Of a stretch of 8,887 nucleotides of DNA, positions 1-6,818 are shown piece by piece. This stretch comes from Candidatus Firestonebacteria bacterium RIFOXYA2_FULL_40_8 (GTDB lineage Bacteria; Oederibacteriota; D2-FULL-39-29), in the NCBI GenBank assembly GCA_001778355.1, contig MFGS01000088.1, forward strand, positions 1-8,887. Reading direction: 5' to 3'. A model generated the notes under the pieces. It did not search any database, had not been told where the DNA came from, and saw only the letters and a program-made list of their open reading frames with translations. Positions within the stretch are counted from its first letter, which is position 1; each line of letters starts with the position of its first letter. The translations under genes were made by a program, and so were the position numbers.

Positions 1-943
1 CTATAACGGGAAATACCCTGACATAGGATTTCTTATTGATATTTATACCTATTTCGGAGGCCTTTCTTTTGTTCATACTCTGCGTGAGGGTTGAAACAAA
101 AGGATATGTCGCCAGAGGCTTGGGATCGGTTTTCAGAAGCAGGTGCTCCATCGTCGTGTTGCCGCAAAGAATTATATCATAAACATTCTCCGGAGTTGTT
201 TTGGCTTCTTTGCAGGCTTCCTTTATGAGCTTATTAATCACATCTATAACTTTTTTATTAAGCTCTTCCAAGCCGTTCTTATTTTCCAGGCAAAAATTCA
301 GGCGAGATATTACATCATCCCCGTAAACCACCTGCGGGTTCATATCCGCCGCCGTCGCTTTCACTGTTCCCGTCTTTAAATCGACCAGAGTACCGACAAC
401 CGTGGTGGTTCCAACATCAAACGCCATGCCGTAGAGTACTTCCGTGGTATCTCTGTGTTCAACCGACAGGAGTTCGTTTTCAACCAGGGAAAACACCGCA
501 GTGCTGTTTGCAAGTTCACTGACATTTCCGGAAAACTTTACCGGCAGTTCATTTACTCCCGGAGTTTCTTTGTAAAATATCTTCTTCACGGCAGGAACAA
601 GCTTCACTTCGGTTTGTATTCCGGCGTCGAGTATTTTCTGTGTTTGTAAACGACTGGAACGCGGTATAGAAATTACGGCATTTCCGATTATTTTTGTCCT
701 GCAGGCAAGTCTGATACCTTTTGCGATTTCTTCCTTTGAAAGTAAAGCGGTTTCCTCACCGTCAGGAGCGGAGACACCTTCCCCTTTGGATACTTCTATC
801 CTGCACTTGCCGCATTTTCCAACAGCACCACACGGGACCTCAAGGCGGACCCCGCATTCCGCGGCCAGCGCGGCTATCGTAATACCGGACGAAGTATTGA
901 CTTTCTTACCTTCCGGTTGAAAAACTACTTTACATTTTTTCAT
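1..943 (-). CDS. RACo-like [2Fe-2S] ferredoxin/ASKHA ATPase (DUF4445 family), 3' partial
   Basis: Family role: reductive activators of corrinoid proteins use ATP and a [2Fe-2S] cluster to return inactive Co(II) corrinoid to Co(I); many homologues have no proven partner. Seen here: 314 residues before the left edge cuts the gene, about half the usual length of roughly 600. Residues 1-95 form a plant-type ferredoxin domain with cluster cysteines C38, C44, C47 (CGAVGKCGKC) and C81 (LACR). A linker region follows. The ASKHA ATPase fold starts near residue 172 with the phosphate-1 loop DVGTTT (176-181), then the family motifs NPQVVYGDDVISRL (202-215) and CGNTTMEHLLL (260-270). The ATG shares ATGA with the stop of the upstream PorV/CsgG gene. 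No clear ribosome binding site is visible, so translational coupling is likely. The cytoplasmic location and corrinoid partner are inferred; no methyltransferase or corrinoid protein is visible in the window. The family call is firm, the substrate is not. Confidence 0.9.
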   Translation of the reverse strand, partial: MKKCKVVFQPEGKKVNTSSGITIAALAAECGVRLEVPCGAVGKCGKCRIEVSKGEGVSAPDGEETALLSKEEIAKGIRLACRTKIIGNAVISIPRSSRLQTQKILDAGIQTEVKLVPAVKKIFYKETPGVNELPVKFSGNVSELANSTAVFSLVENELLSVEHRDTTEVLYGMAFDVGTTTVVGTLVDLKTGTVKATAADMNPQVVYGDDVISRLNFCLENKNGLEELNKKVIDVINKLIKEACKEAKTTPENVYDIILCGNTTMEHLLLKTDPKPLATYPFVSTLTQSMNKRKASEIGININKKSYVRVFPVI

Positions 944-2769
944 TTTGCATGATTAAGTTTTTCATTAATAGCTTTGACCAGGTCTTTGCAGGAAGAAAAC
1001 AATTCAGACTCTGACGCTATCTCTTTTGTTTCCCCGAATATCGCTTGCGCAGTTTCAATATCAACCAGCCTTATATTAATATATATCTTCTTATCAAGCA
1101 TTGAAACGCTTCCGACTATTATTTTTTCAACATTTAAAACTTTGCCCAGTTCAACAGCGCAATCAGCTTCAGTACATCCTGATTTTTGGAACATCTGCTC
1201 TTTCAATATGCTATCCATATTGTTTCTTTCAACAATTATCAAATTAGAATTGTTTGAAAGCTGGGTTCTGATAAAATCAGCAACTGTGTCGGCTTTTTCT
1301 TTGCTTATGTTTTTTTCTTTTAACTCCATTACTGCAATTCTCAATCTTCCTGCATCCAATTCTTTTATTCTCATTACCAGATACTGCTCTATCTTTTTGG
1401 CAAGTTCGTTCGCTTTTATATGAATATCAATCAGTGACTTAGCTTGCGAAGTAAAAGTGGTTAATTCTTTATTGGTAGCAGGCTCATAAAGAACAGAGGT
1501 CACAGAGATAAAATCATCCTTCCTTTCTATACTGCCGGTGATAATAGCAATAGAATTTAGCTCTTCCGGAAGCAGTTCCGTAGTATCCACAAATAATGTC
1601 TTTATGACTTTCGAATTAATAAGCCCTGTTTTGATTATGTCAAACATAGCATACCGCTGGGACTCTTTTATAGTTTTAGACGTAAAAGGTTTAAGCACGG
1701 CAACCTTCCGCCCTGATTTTTCTGTCTTCGAAGGAAGTACAATCGGCGCGGGAGGTTCAACCGGCTTAACCGGAGCAGCAGGTTCAGCAGCTATCGGCGC
1801 GGGTGCCGGCGCAAAAAACTTCGGTTTTATTACTTCCTCAGGTGCTTTCATGTTCTTTTTCGGACCAAAAGCGTATGCTACCGAAACACGGTGAAGATAA
1901 CCGAGCTCGCTATTCGGAATAATAGAATAATTAAATGTCATAGGCGCTATATTAATTCCGATACCGGCGCTAAGACCGGAAATATAATCAGAAACGGTTG
2001 TGTTAAGCGGATAAACGTAGCCGGCTCTTAAACAAATATTCCTTGCATCGATATAAAGCTCCATGCCCACCGAAAGATCAAAATTTCCTTCCCAGGGATA
2101 GGAAGACCCGTCAACCGTAATTACAGCCTCCTGTGAAGGCGACAGAGCAAAACCTGCACGGACACACCGAGGTAAACGTTCGACAACCGTACCCATGTTA
2201 ACAGCGGTTCCAAAATTTAAAGCGGAAACACCGAAAGAAACCCCGGGAATCAACTCCTGGAAAATAACTCCCCCGTCCGCGGCATAACTTGTTGAATTTG
2301 ACGTATCAATATTATCCGTGATATACTTTACCGTGACCCCGCAAAAAATAGAATCAGTGAGTCTTACTCCCAGAGACAGCCCTGCAGCTATGTCATAAGA
2401 AGTAAAAGTACCTGCCGCCACCCCCGCCGCAGTATAGGCATCAAAAACACCGTTACTCATATAAATACCGCTAAAACCTGCAGTAAAGGTTTTGCTTAAA
2501 GGAAGCGTAAACTGCACATGTTCAAGAGCCATATCGGAAAACCAGATTATATGCCCGCCGGAAAGTTCAGGAACACCGACCAGCGCTATACCTGCAGGAT
2601 TTAGAAGGAGTGCTTCATTGTCATCCGCAAGTCCGACGAAAGCTCCGCCCATGGCAGAACTTCTTGCACCGACATTTATCTTAAGGAAAGAACCTGCGGA
2701 AGCTCCTGTACCTATTGCAGAATACAGAAAGACAGGCAGTGTTAATAAGGAAATCAATGCTTTTTTCAT
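940..2769 (-). CDS. PorV/PorQ-type outer-membrane barrel fused to two CsgG-like domains
   Basis: An exported envelope protein of 609 residues. Residues 1-25 are a signal peptide (MKK, hydrophobic core, cleavage likely after ASA); there is no lipobox cysteine. Residues about 26-302 resemble the PorV/PorQ (UPF0164) barrel: the early motif NVGARSSAMGGAFVGLADD and LNPAGIA, then alternating beta strands ending in VSVAYAFG. A Pro/Ala-rich linker (about 303-353) follows. Then come a short, diverged CsgG/TolB-N-like domain (about 354-468) and a clearer CsgG-like domain (about 475-609) with LRIAVMEL, IIVERNNMDSILKEQ, SGCTEADCAVELGK and KIIVGSV. PorV proteins act in outer-membrane transport or type IX secretion, and CsgG-like domains in periplasmic assembly; the role of this fusion is unknown. 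A start five codons upstream (2784) is possible, but AAAGGA lies just before the chosen ATG and the signal peptide fits better there. The AAAGGA spacing is short. The gene overlaps the RACo-like gene by 4 bp. Confidence 0.85.
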   Translation of the reverse strand: MKKALISLLTLPVFLYSAIGTGASAGSFLKINVGARSSAMGGAFVGLADDNEALLLNPAGIALVGVPELSGGHIIWFSDMALEHVQFTLPLSKTFTAGFSGIYMSNGVFDAYTAAGVAAGTFTSYDIAAGLSLGVRLTDSIFCGVTVKYITDNIDTSNSTSYAADGGVIFQELIPGVSFGVSALNFGTAVNMGTVVERLPRCVRAGFALSPSQEAVITVDGSSYPWEGNFDLSVGMELYIDARNICLRAGYVYPLNTTVSDYISGLSAGIGINIAPMTFNYSIIPNSELGYLHRVSVAYAFGPKKNMKAPEEVIKPKFFAPAPAPIAAEPAAPVKPVEPPAPIVLPSKTEKSGRKVAVLKPFTSKTIKESQRYAMFDIIKTGLINSKVIKTLFVDTTELLPEELNSIAIITGSIERKDDFISVTSVLYEPATNKELTTFTSQAKSLIDIHIKANELAKKIEQYLVMRIKELDAGRLRIAVMELKEKNISKEKADTVADFIRTQLSNNSNLIIVERNNMDSILKEQMFQKSGCTEADCAVELGKVLNVEKIIVGSVSMLDKKIYINIRLVDIETAQAIFGETKEIASESELFSSCKDLVKAINEKLNHAK

Positions 2770-2782
2770 AAGTCCTTTGCAC

Positions 2783-2819
2783 ATAATAGTATATTAGCAT
2801 ATAAGAGTCAAACTTGCAA
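2783..2819 (-). promoter_or_regulatory. Two overlapping sigma70-type promoters for the PorV/CsgG gene
   Basis: On the minus strand TTGCAA (2819-2814) lies 17 bp from TAATAT (2796-2791), which carries a TG extended -10. A second pair, TTGACT (2811-2806) and TATTAT (2788-2783), also has a 17-bp spacer. The first would give a leader of about 17 nt before the 2769 ATG; the second would leave a very short one. Which one is used cannot be told from sequence. Confidence 0.5.
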
Positions 2820-2845
2820 AACTAATAGTCCTTTTCAAGAAAGCT

Positions 2846-2885
2846 GTCCGTAAAAGTCCTTAAAGGTCTGTAAAAGTCTATAAAA
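2846..2885. repeat. Tandem array of four degenerate 10-bp units (array 1)
   Basis: Four contiguous 10-bp units lie in the gap between the second M42 gene and the PorV gene: GTCCGTAAAA, GTCCTTAAAG, GTCTGTAAAA and GTCTATAAAA, followed by GTAAGAG. The consensus is GTCYNTAAAR. The array sits about 77 bp upstream of the PorV start and upstream of its -35 candidates. Closely related arrays lie at 6715-6754 and 7953-7987 in the same orientation. Function unknown. Confidence 0.8.
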
Positions 2886-2905
2886 GTAAGAGCATCATTA
2901 TATTC

Positions 2906-3979
2906 TTACTCCGTAAAGCCTCTTGCCGTTTTCTCATCCAGCTTCTTTATGACAGCTGTCACTAACTCAACAGCGGACTCAAAATCGTCCAGATTAATTA
3001 TTGCAGCATGACTATGGAAGTATCTGGTCGGTACTCCGATTACAATGGTTGGAATACCGCTTCTGCTCTTATGAACCACCGCGCCATCGGTAAAACCGGT
3101 ATTGACCGTGTAAGCCTGATAAGGTATCTTCTCCTCGCGGGCTGTTTCGACTACCAGGTTTCTTAATTTCAAATTAGGTATCATTCCGGGGTCATGAAAA
3201 GTAACAAGCGCGCCTTTTCCGAGGCAACTGTAGAGTTCGTGTTTTTCGGTACCCGGAAAATCATTGGCAATACGGCATTCAAGTACGATGGCAACATCGG
3301 GATTTATTATAAAAGTACTGGTAATGCCTCCCCTGTGTCCCACTTCCTCCTGAACGGCCGCAACTCCGAAAAGAGAATTTGCAGTTTTTTCGTTCTTTAG
3401 ATTATCCATAACTTTTATCATTACCGCGCAGCCGACGCGATCATCAAACGCCTTTCCGAGAAGCAGTTTTTTATTTTTAAGTTGCGAAAATTCCGCAACC
3501 GGCACAACAGGGTCACCTGCTTTCACTCCAAATTTTTCTGCTTCGACCTCCGAAGAGGCGCCGATATCAATAAAAAGACTATCGAGCGTTAACGGTTTTT
3601 TGGCTTCTTCAGGCGTCAGCAGATGCGGAGGTTTACTTCCGATAACACCAAGAATATCCCCTTTTGCAGTTTTAACTTTGACTCTTTTTGCGGGTAAAAC
3701 CTGGGTGGACCAGCCGCCAAGAGGCAGGAATTTTATAAAACCTTCTTTCGTGATATGTTTAACAATAAAACCTATCTCGTCAATATGCGCAGTAAGCATG
3801 ACAGATGGTCCGGCAAGTGTTCCTTTTTTCTTGCAGATTACACTTCCAAGCCGGTCACCGGAAATATCCCCTGACTTCTTGAGATAGGAAAGGGCAGCTT
3901 CTTTGGCCTCTTTTTCAAAACCTGAGACTCCGTCAGCTTCAGAGAGTTTTTTTAAAAGCTCTACGGAAGAAATTGTCAT
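2906..3979 (-). CDS. M42 family metallo-aminopeptidase (second of a tandem pair)
   Basis: A cytoplasmic two-metal aminopeptidase of 357 residues, normal for M42 (TET/FrvX-like) enzymes, which trim N-terminal residues from peptides and usually form dodecamers. Metal and catalytic residues are in place: H65 and D67 (AHIDEIG), D179 (AFDDR), E211 as catalytic base and E212 as ligand (VQEEVG), E234 as the third acidic ligand, and H322 (PTRYFHSH). The PDZ-like lid insert falls around residues 85-165 and includes GSKPPHLLTPEE (114-125). It resembles its upstream neighbour along its whole length but is diverged; the usual GGTD loop reads GFTD at 295-298, and the region after CRIAND differs. The ATG overlaps the stop of the upstream gene (ATGA), and AAGGG lies about 8 nt upstream. 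Co-expression with the partner is likely. Peptide specificity cannot be read from sequence. Confidence 0.93.
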   Translation of the reverse strand: MTISSVELLKKLSEADGVSGFEKEAKEAALSYLKKSGDISGDRLGSVICKKKGTLAGPSVMLTAHIDEIGFIVKHITKEGFIKFLPLGGWSTQVLPAKRVKVKTAKGDILGVIGSKPPHLLTPEEAKKPLTLDSLFIDIGASSEVEAEKFGVKAGDPVVPVAEFSQLKNKKLLLGKAFDDRVGCAVMIKVMDNLKNEKTANSLFGVAAVQEEVGHRGGITSTFIINPDVAIVLECRIANDFPGTEKHELYSCLGKGALVTFHDPGMIPNLKLRNLVVETAREEKIPYQAYTVNTGFTDGAVVHKSRSGIPTIVIGVPTRYFHSHAAIINLDDFESAVELVTAVIKKLDEKTARGFTE

Positions 3980-5049
3980 TCAGTCAGCCCTTGCACCGTC
4001 TTGGCGTCAAGAACCTTAACAAGTTCCAGCATTAATTTTAAAGTATTCTCATAATCATCAATATTTATTATCCCCACATGGGTATGAATATATCTGGTCG
4101 GCAGACCGATATAGAGAGAAGGAACACCTCTTGCGTTCAAATGCACCGCACCGCCGTCCGTACCGCCGGTTAAGGAAAAGAGCTGGACCGGTATCTTATT
4201 TTTCTTAGCTACCGAAAGAGCCAACTCGCGAAGCTTTACATTCGGAATCATACTGTTATCCAGTATGGAAATTCCGGGACCTTTACCGAGCTTCCCCGTG
4301 ATCTGTTCGGGAGAAGTACCGGGAACATCATTAGCAATGCCTACTTCGGCTACAAGGCAAACATCAGGATCAACAGCAAAAGCAGAGGTTTTCGCGCCTC
4401 GGATACCAACCTCCTCCTGCACGGTTCCTACACCGTAAACCGTATTAGGATGCTTTATATTTTTCAGCGCTTTAATTATTTCAACCACCAAAGCACAGCC
4501 CATACGGTCGTCAAAGGCTTTTGCCATCAGTAATTTCTTATTCTTCATCTGGGTAAACGGACTGTCAGGAATAATAGCATCTCCCGGCATTACTCCATAA
4601 TCTTCTTCCGCTTCTTTTTTTGAAGAGGCGCCGATATCTATGAACATATCTTTTTTCTCAAGCACCTTTGCCCGTTCTTCCGGGGTCAGCAAATGAGGAG
4701 GTTTACTCCCGACTACTCCGGTAATATCCCCCTTGCTTGTTTTGATTATAACCCGCTGGGAAAGAATAACCTGATCATACCACCCGCCAAGAGGAAGAAA
4801 TTTTATGAATCCTTCTTCCGTAACGAACCTTACCATAAAACCTATCTCATCCATATGTCCTGGGATCATTATCTTCGGCCCGTTTCCGGTTCCTTTCTTT
4901 TCAAAGATGATAGACCCTATACGGTCCCGGGTTACTTTTGCGTAAGATTTCAAATGTTTTTCCATTATCGCGCTTACTTCTCTTTCATATCCGGAAACCC
5001 CGGGTGCATCCGTCAGTTCTTTCAACAGCATTATGCTTTCTTTGCTCAT
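3976..5049 (-). CDS. M42 family metallo-aminopeptidase (first of a tandem pair)
   Basis: A 357-residue M42 aminopeptidase, the more canonical member of the pair. Putative metal and catalytic residues: H65 and D67 (GHMDEIG), D180 (AFDDR), E212 as general base and E213 as ligand (VQEEVG), E235 (VAEVGIAND), H322 (PTRYIHTH). The GGTDGG loop is at 295-300 and GSKPPHLLTPEE at 114-125. There is no signal peptide, so it should act in the cytoplasm on peptides released by proteasome-like or ATP-dependent proteases (family knowledge). The start is supported by AAGGAG about 6 nt upstream of the ATG at 5049. It ends inside the start codon of its paralogue, which suggests one transcript and possibly mixed oligomers, as is known for some archaeal TET peptidases. 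Some relatives were annotated as cellulases or endoglucanases; the metal residues favour a peptidase. Confidence 0.95.
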   Translation of the reverse strand: MSKESIMLLKELTDAPGVSGYEREVSAIMEKHLKSYAKVTRDRIGSIIFEKKGTGNGPKIMIPGHMDEIGFMVRFVTEEGFIKFLPLGGWYDQVILSQRVIIKTSKGDITGVVGSKPPHLLTPEERAKVLEKKDMFIDIGASSKKEAEEDYGVMPGDAIIPDSPFTQMKNKKLLMAKAFDDRMGCALVVEIIKALKNIKHPNTVYGVGTVQEEVGIRGAKTSAFAVDPDVCLVAEVGIANDVPGTSPEQITGKLGKGPGISILDNSMIPNVKLRELALSVAKKNKIPVQLFSLTGGTDGGAVHLNARGVPSLYIGLPTRYIHTHVGIINIDDYENTLKLMLELVKVLDAKTVQGLTE

Positions 5050-5079
5050 TATAACTCCTTTTGATACATACCCAAATAT

Positions 5080-5109
5080 GTTACGGGTAGCGGGTGACGA
5101 GTTACGGGT
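5080..5109. repeat. GTTACGGGT direct repeats in the leader of the M42 operon
   Basis: Two exact 9-bp copies of GTTACGGGT (5080-5088 and 5101-5109) are 21 bp apart, with a partial copy (CGGGTGACGA, 5091-5100) between them. If the TATAAT at 5131-5126 is used, the repeats fall in the 5' untranslated leader of the M42 pair, just upstream of its ribosome binding site. Their role is unknown. Confidence 0.6.
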
Positions 5110-5125
5110 GCTACATTAAAGTGGT

Positions 5126-5131
5126 ATTATA
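5126..5131 (-). promoter_or_regulatory. Candidate -10 box for the M42 pair
   Basis: A perfect TATAAT on the minus strand lies about 77 bp upstream of the first M42 start, in an AT-rich run (ATTAATATATAAT). I see no convincing -35 at 16-18 bp, so an activator or another sigma factor is possible. This would leave a leader of about 70 nt carrying the GTTACGGGT repeats. Confidence 0.4.
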
Positions 5132-5165
5132 TATTAATAACTCACTTCATCTGCTTTTGCACTCA

Positions 5166-5179
5166 CTGTAAACTGTAAA
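5166..5179. repeat. Two tandem CTGTAAA heptamers
   Basis: Two perfect adjacent 7-bp copies of CTGTAAA lie downstream of the DUF3307 gene. A sister pair with the unit TCGTAAA is at 8071-8084, downstream of the DUF401 gene. Both occur in the 3' region of a membrane-protein gene. Confidence 0.6.
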
Positions 5180-5253
5180 CTTTTGTTTTACCTTTACTAC
5201 AAGAATATCTGAGCCAAAAGACACAATTAGTTCTTTCGGGCAGATTGACGCGG

Positions 5254-5964
5254 CTAGACTGTAAGCTTCATTAAGAAGCCTATTATTACTGCAAGGATGG
5301 TGCCCACCTGGTAATTGAGGACGGGGGACCTTTTGGCCTTTACCATCAGATAACCGAGCAACGCTGCTAATATTGCGCCGGCATACCAGTACCCGCCCAG
5401 GAAAATACAAAGAGAAACCAAAGCACGCTCCAGAATTTCCAGGTATTTTTGCGCGGGTGTGGGCCAGATTATTTTTTCTTTTGTGTCGCCTGTAATAATT
5501 TTCTTTATATACTCCTGCATTATCGCTGTAGTATAGGTAATCAGGACAAACCAGATAGCAAAATACATTATCTGATCGTTTTTATATATTTTATCAAGCC
5601 ACTCGGGACCGGGATATACGGGAAGAGGCAGATTTAAAGCACCATAACTGATAATTGCCAGGACCGAAATGTGGCCGAACTGATCAAGAAGAAAAGTCCA
5701 GAGATTATTCTTTTCTATCTGGAGATTATAAGTAATTTTTGCTTTATCCTGAAATATATGAACCAGCGCTCCCAGAACAAAAAGGCAGATTATTATCGGA
5801 TTGGAAAGATAAGGCAGAAGAAAAATAGCGGTAGTAAGGGCGACAATACCTCCGTGAAGAAGTACACCCCATTTGTATTTAACCTTTATTTGAAATACTC
5901 TATCTGTCTGGAGCAGAAAATCCGCTATCAAATGTGCTGCCAGAAGACGAATAAAGATAAACAT
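5254..5964 (-). CDS. DUF3307 family integral membrane protein
   Basis: A 236-residue inner-membrane protein of unknown biochemical function. The DUF3307 domain covers roughly residues 1-115, with its conserved polar positions inside helices: H11, D15 and Q19 (AHLIADFLLQTDR), H37 (LLHGG), H69, D73 and K74 (VHIFQDKAK), and D94, Q95 and H98 (LLDQFGH). Hydrophobic segments lie at about 36-52, 55-72, 98-112, 132-150, 178-206 and 218-233. The buried His/Asp pattern suggests metal binding or catalysis in the membrane, but this is inference. AGGAGG lies 11 nt before the ATG, slightly far, and no other start codon lies between. A good promoter is found just upstream (6010-6038). The gene is followed by a 204-bp gap before the M42 pair and looks monocistronic. 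Elsewhere this family is sometimes found beside SatD-like regulators; none is visible here. Confidence 0.85.
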   Translation of the reverse strand: MFIFIRLLAAHLIADFLLQTDRVFQIKVKYKWGVLLHGGIVALTTAIFLLPYLSNPIIICLFVLGALVHIFQDKAKITYNLQIEKNNLWTFLLDQFGHISVLAIISYGALNLPLPVYPGPEWLDKIYKNDQIMYFAIWFVLITYTTAIMQEYIKKIITGDTKEKIIWPTPAQKYLEILERALVSLCIFLGGYWYAGAILAALLGYLMVKAKRSPVLNYQVGTILAVIIGFLMKLTV

Positions 5965-6009
5965 CGGATGCTTTCCCTCCTACAACCGTAAAAGATTGAT
6001 ATTATTAGA

Positions 6010-6038
6010 ATTATAACAAAAGAAGACGTTTTTGTGTA
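6010..6038 (-). promoter_or_regulatory. Extended -10 promoter for the DUF3307 gene
   Basis: On the minus strand TACACA (6038-6033, four of six matches to the -35 consensus) is 17 bp from a perfect TATAAT (6015-6010). TG lies one base before the -10, giving an extended -10. Predicted initiation near 6003 leaves a leader of about 40 nt. This is one of the clearest promoters in the window. Confidence 0.6.
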
Positions 6039-6062
6039 GTTAATTTTAGTGAATTTGCTTAC

Positions 6063-6083
6063 AAAAAAAACAGATCGTTGTTT
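6063..6083 (-). terminator. Weak candidate terminator after the DJ-1/PfpI gene
   Basis: On the minus strand AAACA and TGTTT can pair around a 6-nt loop, and the second arm runs into eight T residues. The stem is short and almost all A-T, so termination would be inefficient. It is listed because it is the only hairpin with a T-run in this gap. Confidence 0.2.
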
Positions 6084-6151
6084 GCAGAATAAACTGAAAT
6101 TTTTGAATTCAGACCCAACTATTTAATACTCCCAATACTCTTTACCGGACA

Positions 6152-6169
6152 AGGAGTTTCATAACTCCT
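6152..6169 (-). other. Stem-loop at the stop codon of the DJ-1/PfpI gene
   Basis: A perfect inverted repeat, AGGAGTT and AACTCCT with a 4-nt loop, overlaps the TAG stop (6170-6168). No T-run follows on the minus strand, so it is not a standard intrinsic terminator. It could protect the 3' end of the message or be chance. Confidence 0.3.
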
Positions 6170-6692
6170 ACTTTGAGAGTTTTTCAATTATCGCTTTGCA
6201 GAATGCAGGTAAGTCATCAGGCGTACGGGACGTTATGAGATTACCGTCTATTACGACTTCTTTGTCCACAAAATTACAGCCGGCATAAACCATATCATCT
6301 TTGACCGCTTTAAAAGCTGTCGCCGTTTTCCCTTTTAGGATATGCGCAGAGACAAGTACTGAACCGCCATGACATATAGAAGCAATTATTTTCCCTTTTT
6401 TGAAAGCATCTCCGACAAACTTATTTACAAAATCATACCTGCGAAGAAAATCAGGCGCCCACCCGCCGGGAATTATTACGGCGTCTATCTCTGAGGCCTT
6501 AAGTTTATCCGCAGTTGTGGTAACCTTTACGGGATAGCCGAATTTTCCATTATAAACCTCCGCCGACCCCGTCCCCGCAGCGATAACTTCCGCCCCTTCT
6601 TCCTTGAACCTGTAATAAGGATACATCACTTCCATATCCTGGAACTGCTCGGCAACAAGAATGACGATACACTTACCGGTTAAGTCAGACAT
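6168..6692 (-). CDS. DJ-1/PfpI family protein (class I glutamine amidotransferase-like)
   Basis: A 174-residue single-domain cytoplasmic protein of typical PfpI length. The nucleophile elbow is SICHGGS, with C107 followed by H108; the N-terminal helix motif is QDMEVMYPYYRFKEEG (18-33). Other family features are VIIPGGWAPDFLR (72-84) and a terminal TSRTPDDLPAF stretch. Family members are described as intracellular peptidases, glyoxalase or deglycase-like enzymes and stress proteins; sequence alone does not choose. The residue that is Glu in the EFED motif of the Pyrococcus enzyme is Gln here (EQFQD, Q18), which may be a subfamily trait. AGGAGG lies 4 nt before the ATG. It is 126 bp downstream of the oxidoreductase, with a repeat array between, and may be transcribed on its own or by read-through. 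Confidence 0.92.
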   Translation of the reverse strand: MSDLTGKCIVILVAEQFQDMEVMYPYYRFKEEGAEVIAAGTGSAEVYNGKFGYPVKVTTTADKLKASEIDAVIIPGGWAPDFLRRYDFVNKFVGDAFKKGKIIASICHGGSVLVSAHILKGKTATAFKAVKDDMVYAGCNFVDKEVVIDGNLITSRTPDDLPAFCKAIIEKLSK

Positions 6693-6714
6693 ACAGCCTC
6701 CTAACAGAACAATA

Positions 6715-6754
6715 GTCCATAAAAGTCTTTAAAGGTCTATAAAAGTCCATAACG
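6715..6754. repeat. Tandem array of four degenerate 10-bp units (array 2)
   Basis: Units are GTCCATAAAA, GTCTTTAAAG, GTCTATAAAA and GTCCATAACG, contiguous with an exact 10-bp period. Units 2 and 3 differ from units 2 and 3 of array 1 by one base each. It lies 23 bp upstream of the DJ-1/PfpI start, so it would overlap the promoter or leader. No other convincing promoter is seen in this gap. Confidence 0.8.
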
Positions 6755-6818
6755 TTTTGCACTAATGTGTTATTAAATTTATTAAAAAACTCCTTAATGT
6801 AAAACTTTGTACTTTCAG

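Noticed and set aside
143..649. Plus-strand open frames at 143-379 and 455-649
   Set aside because: They are antisense to the RACo-like gene, whose motifs run through the whole stretch.
974..1894. Open frames on the plus strand inside the PorV/CsgG gene (974-1423 and 1538-1894)
   Set aside because: They lie opposite a clear coding sequence with recognisable domains, have low-complexity or hydrophobic translations and no ribosome binding site.
6715..6754. Repeat arrays as a CRISPR
   Set aside because: Units are only 8-10 bp, contiguous and degenerate, with no spacers and no cas genes.
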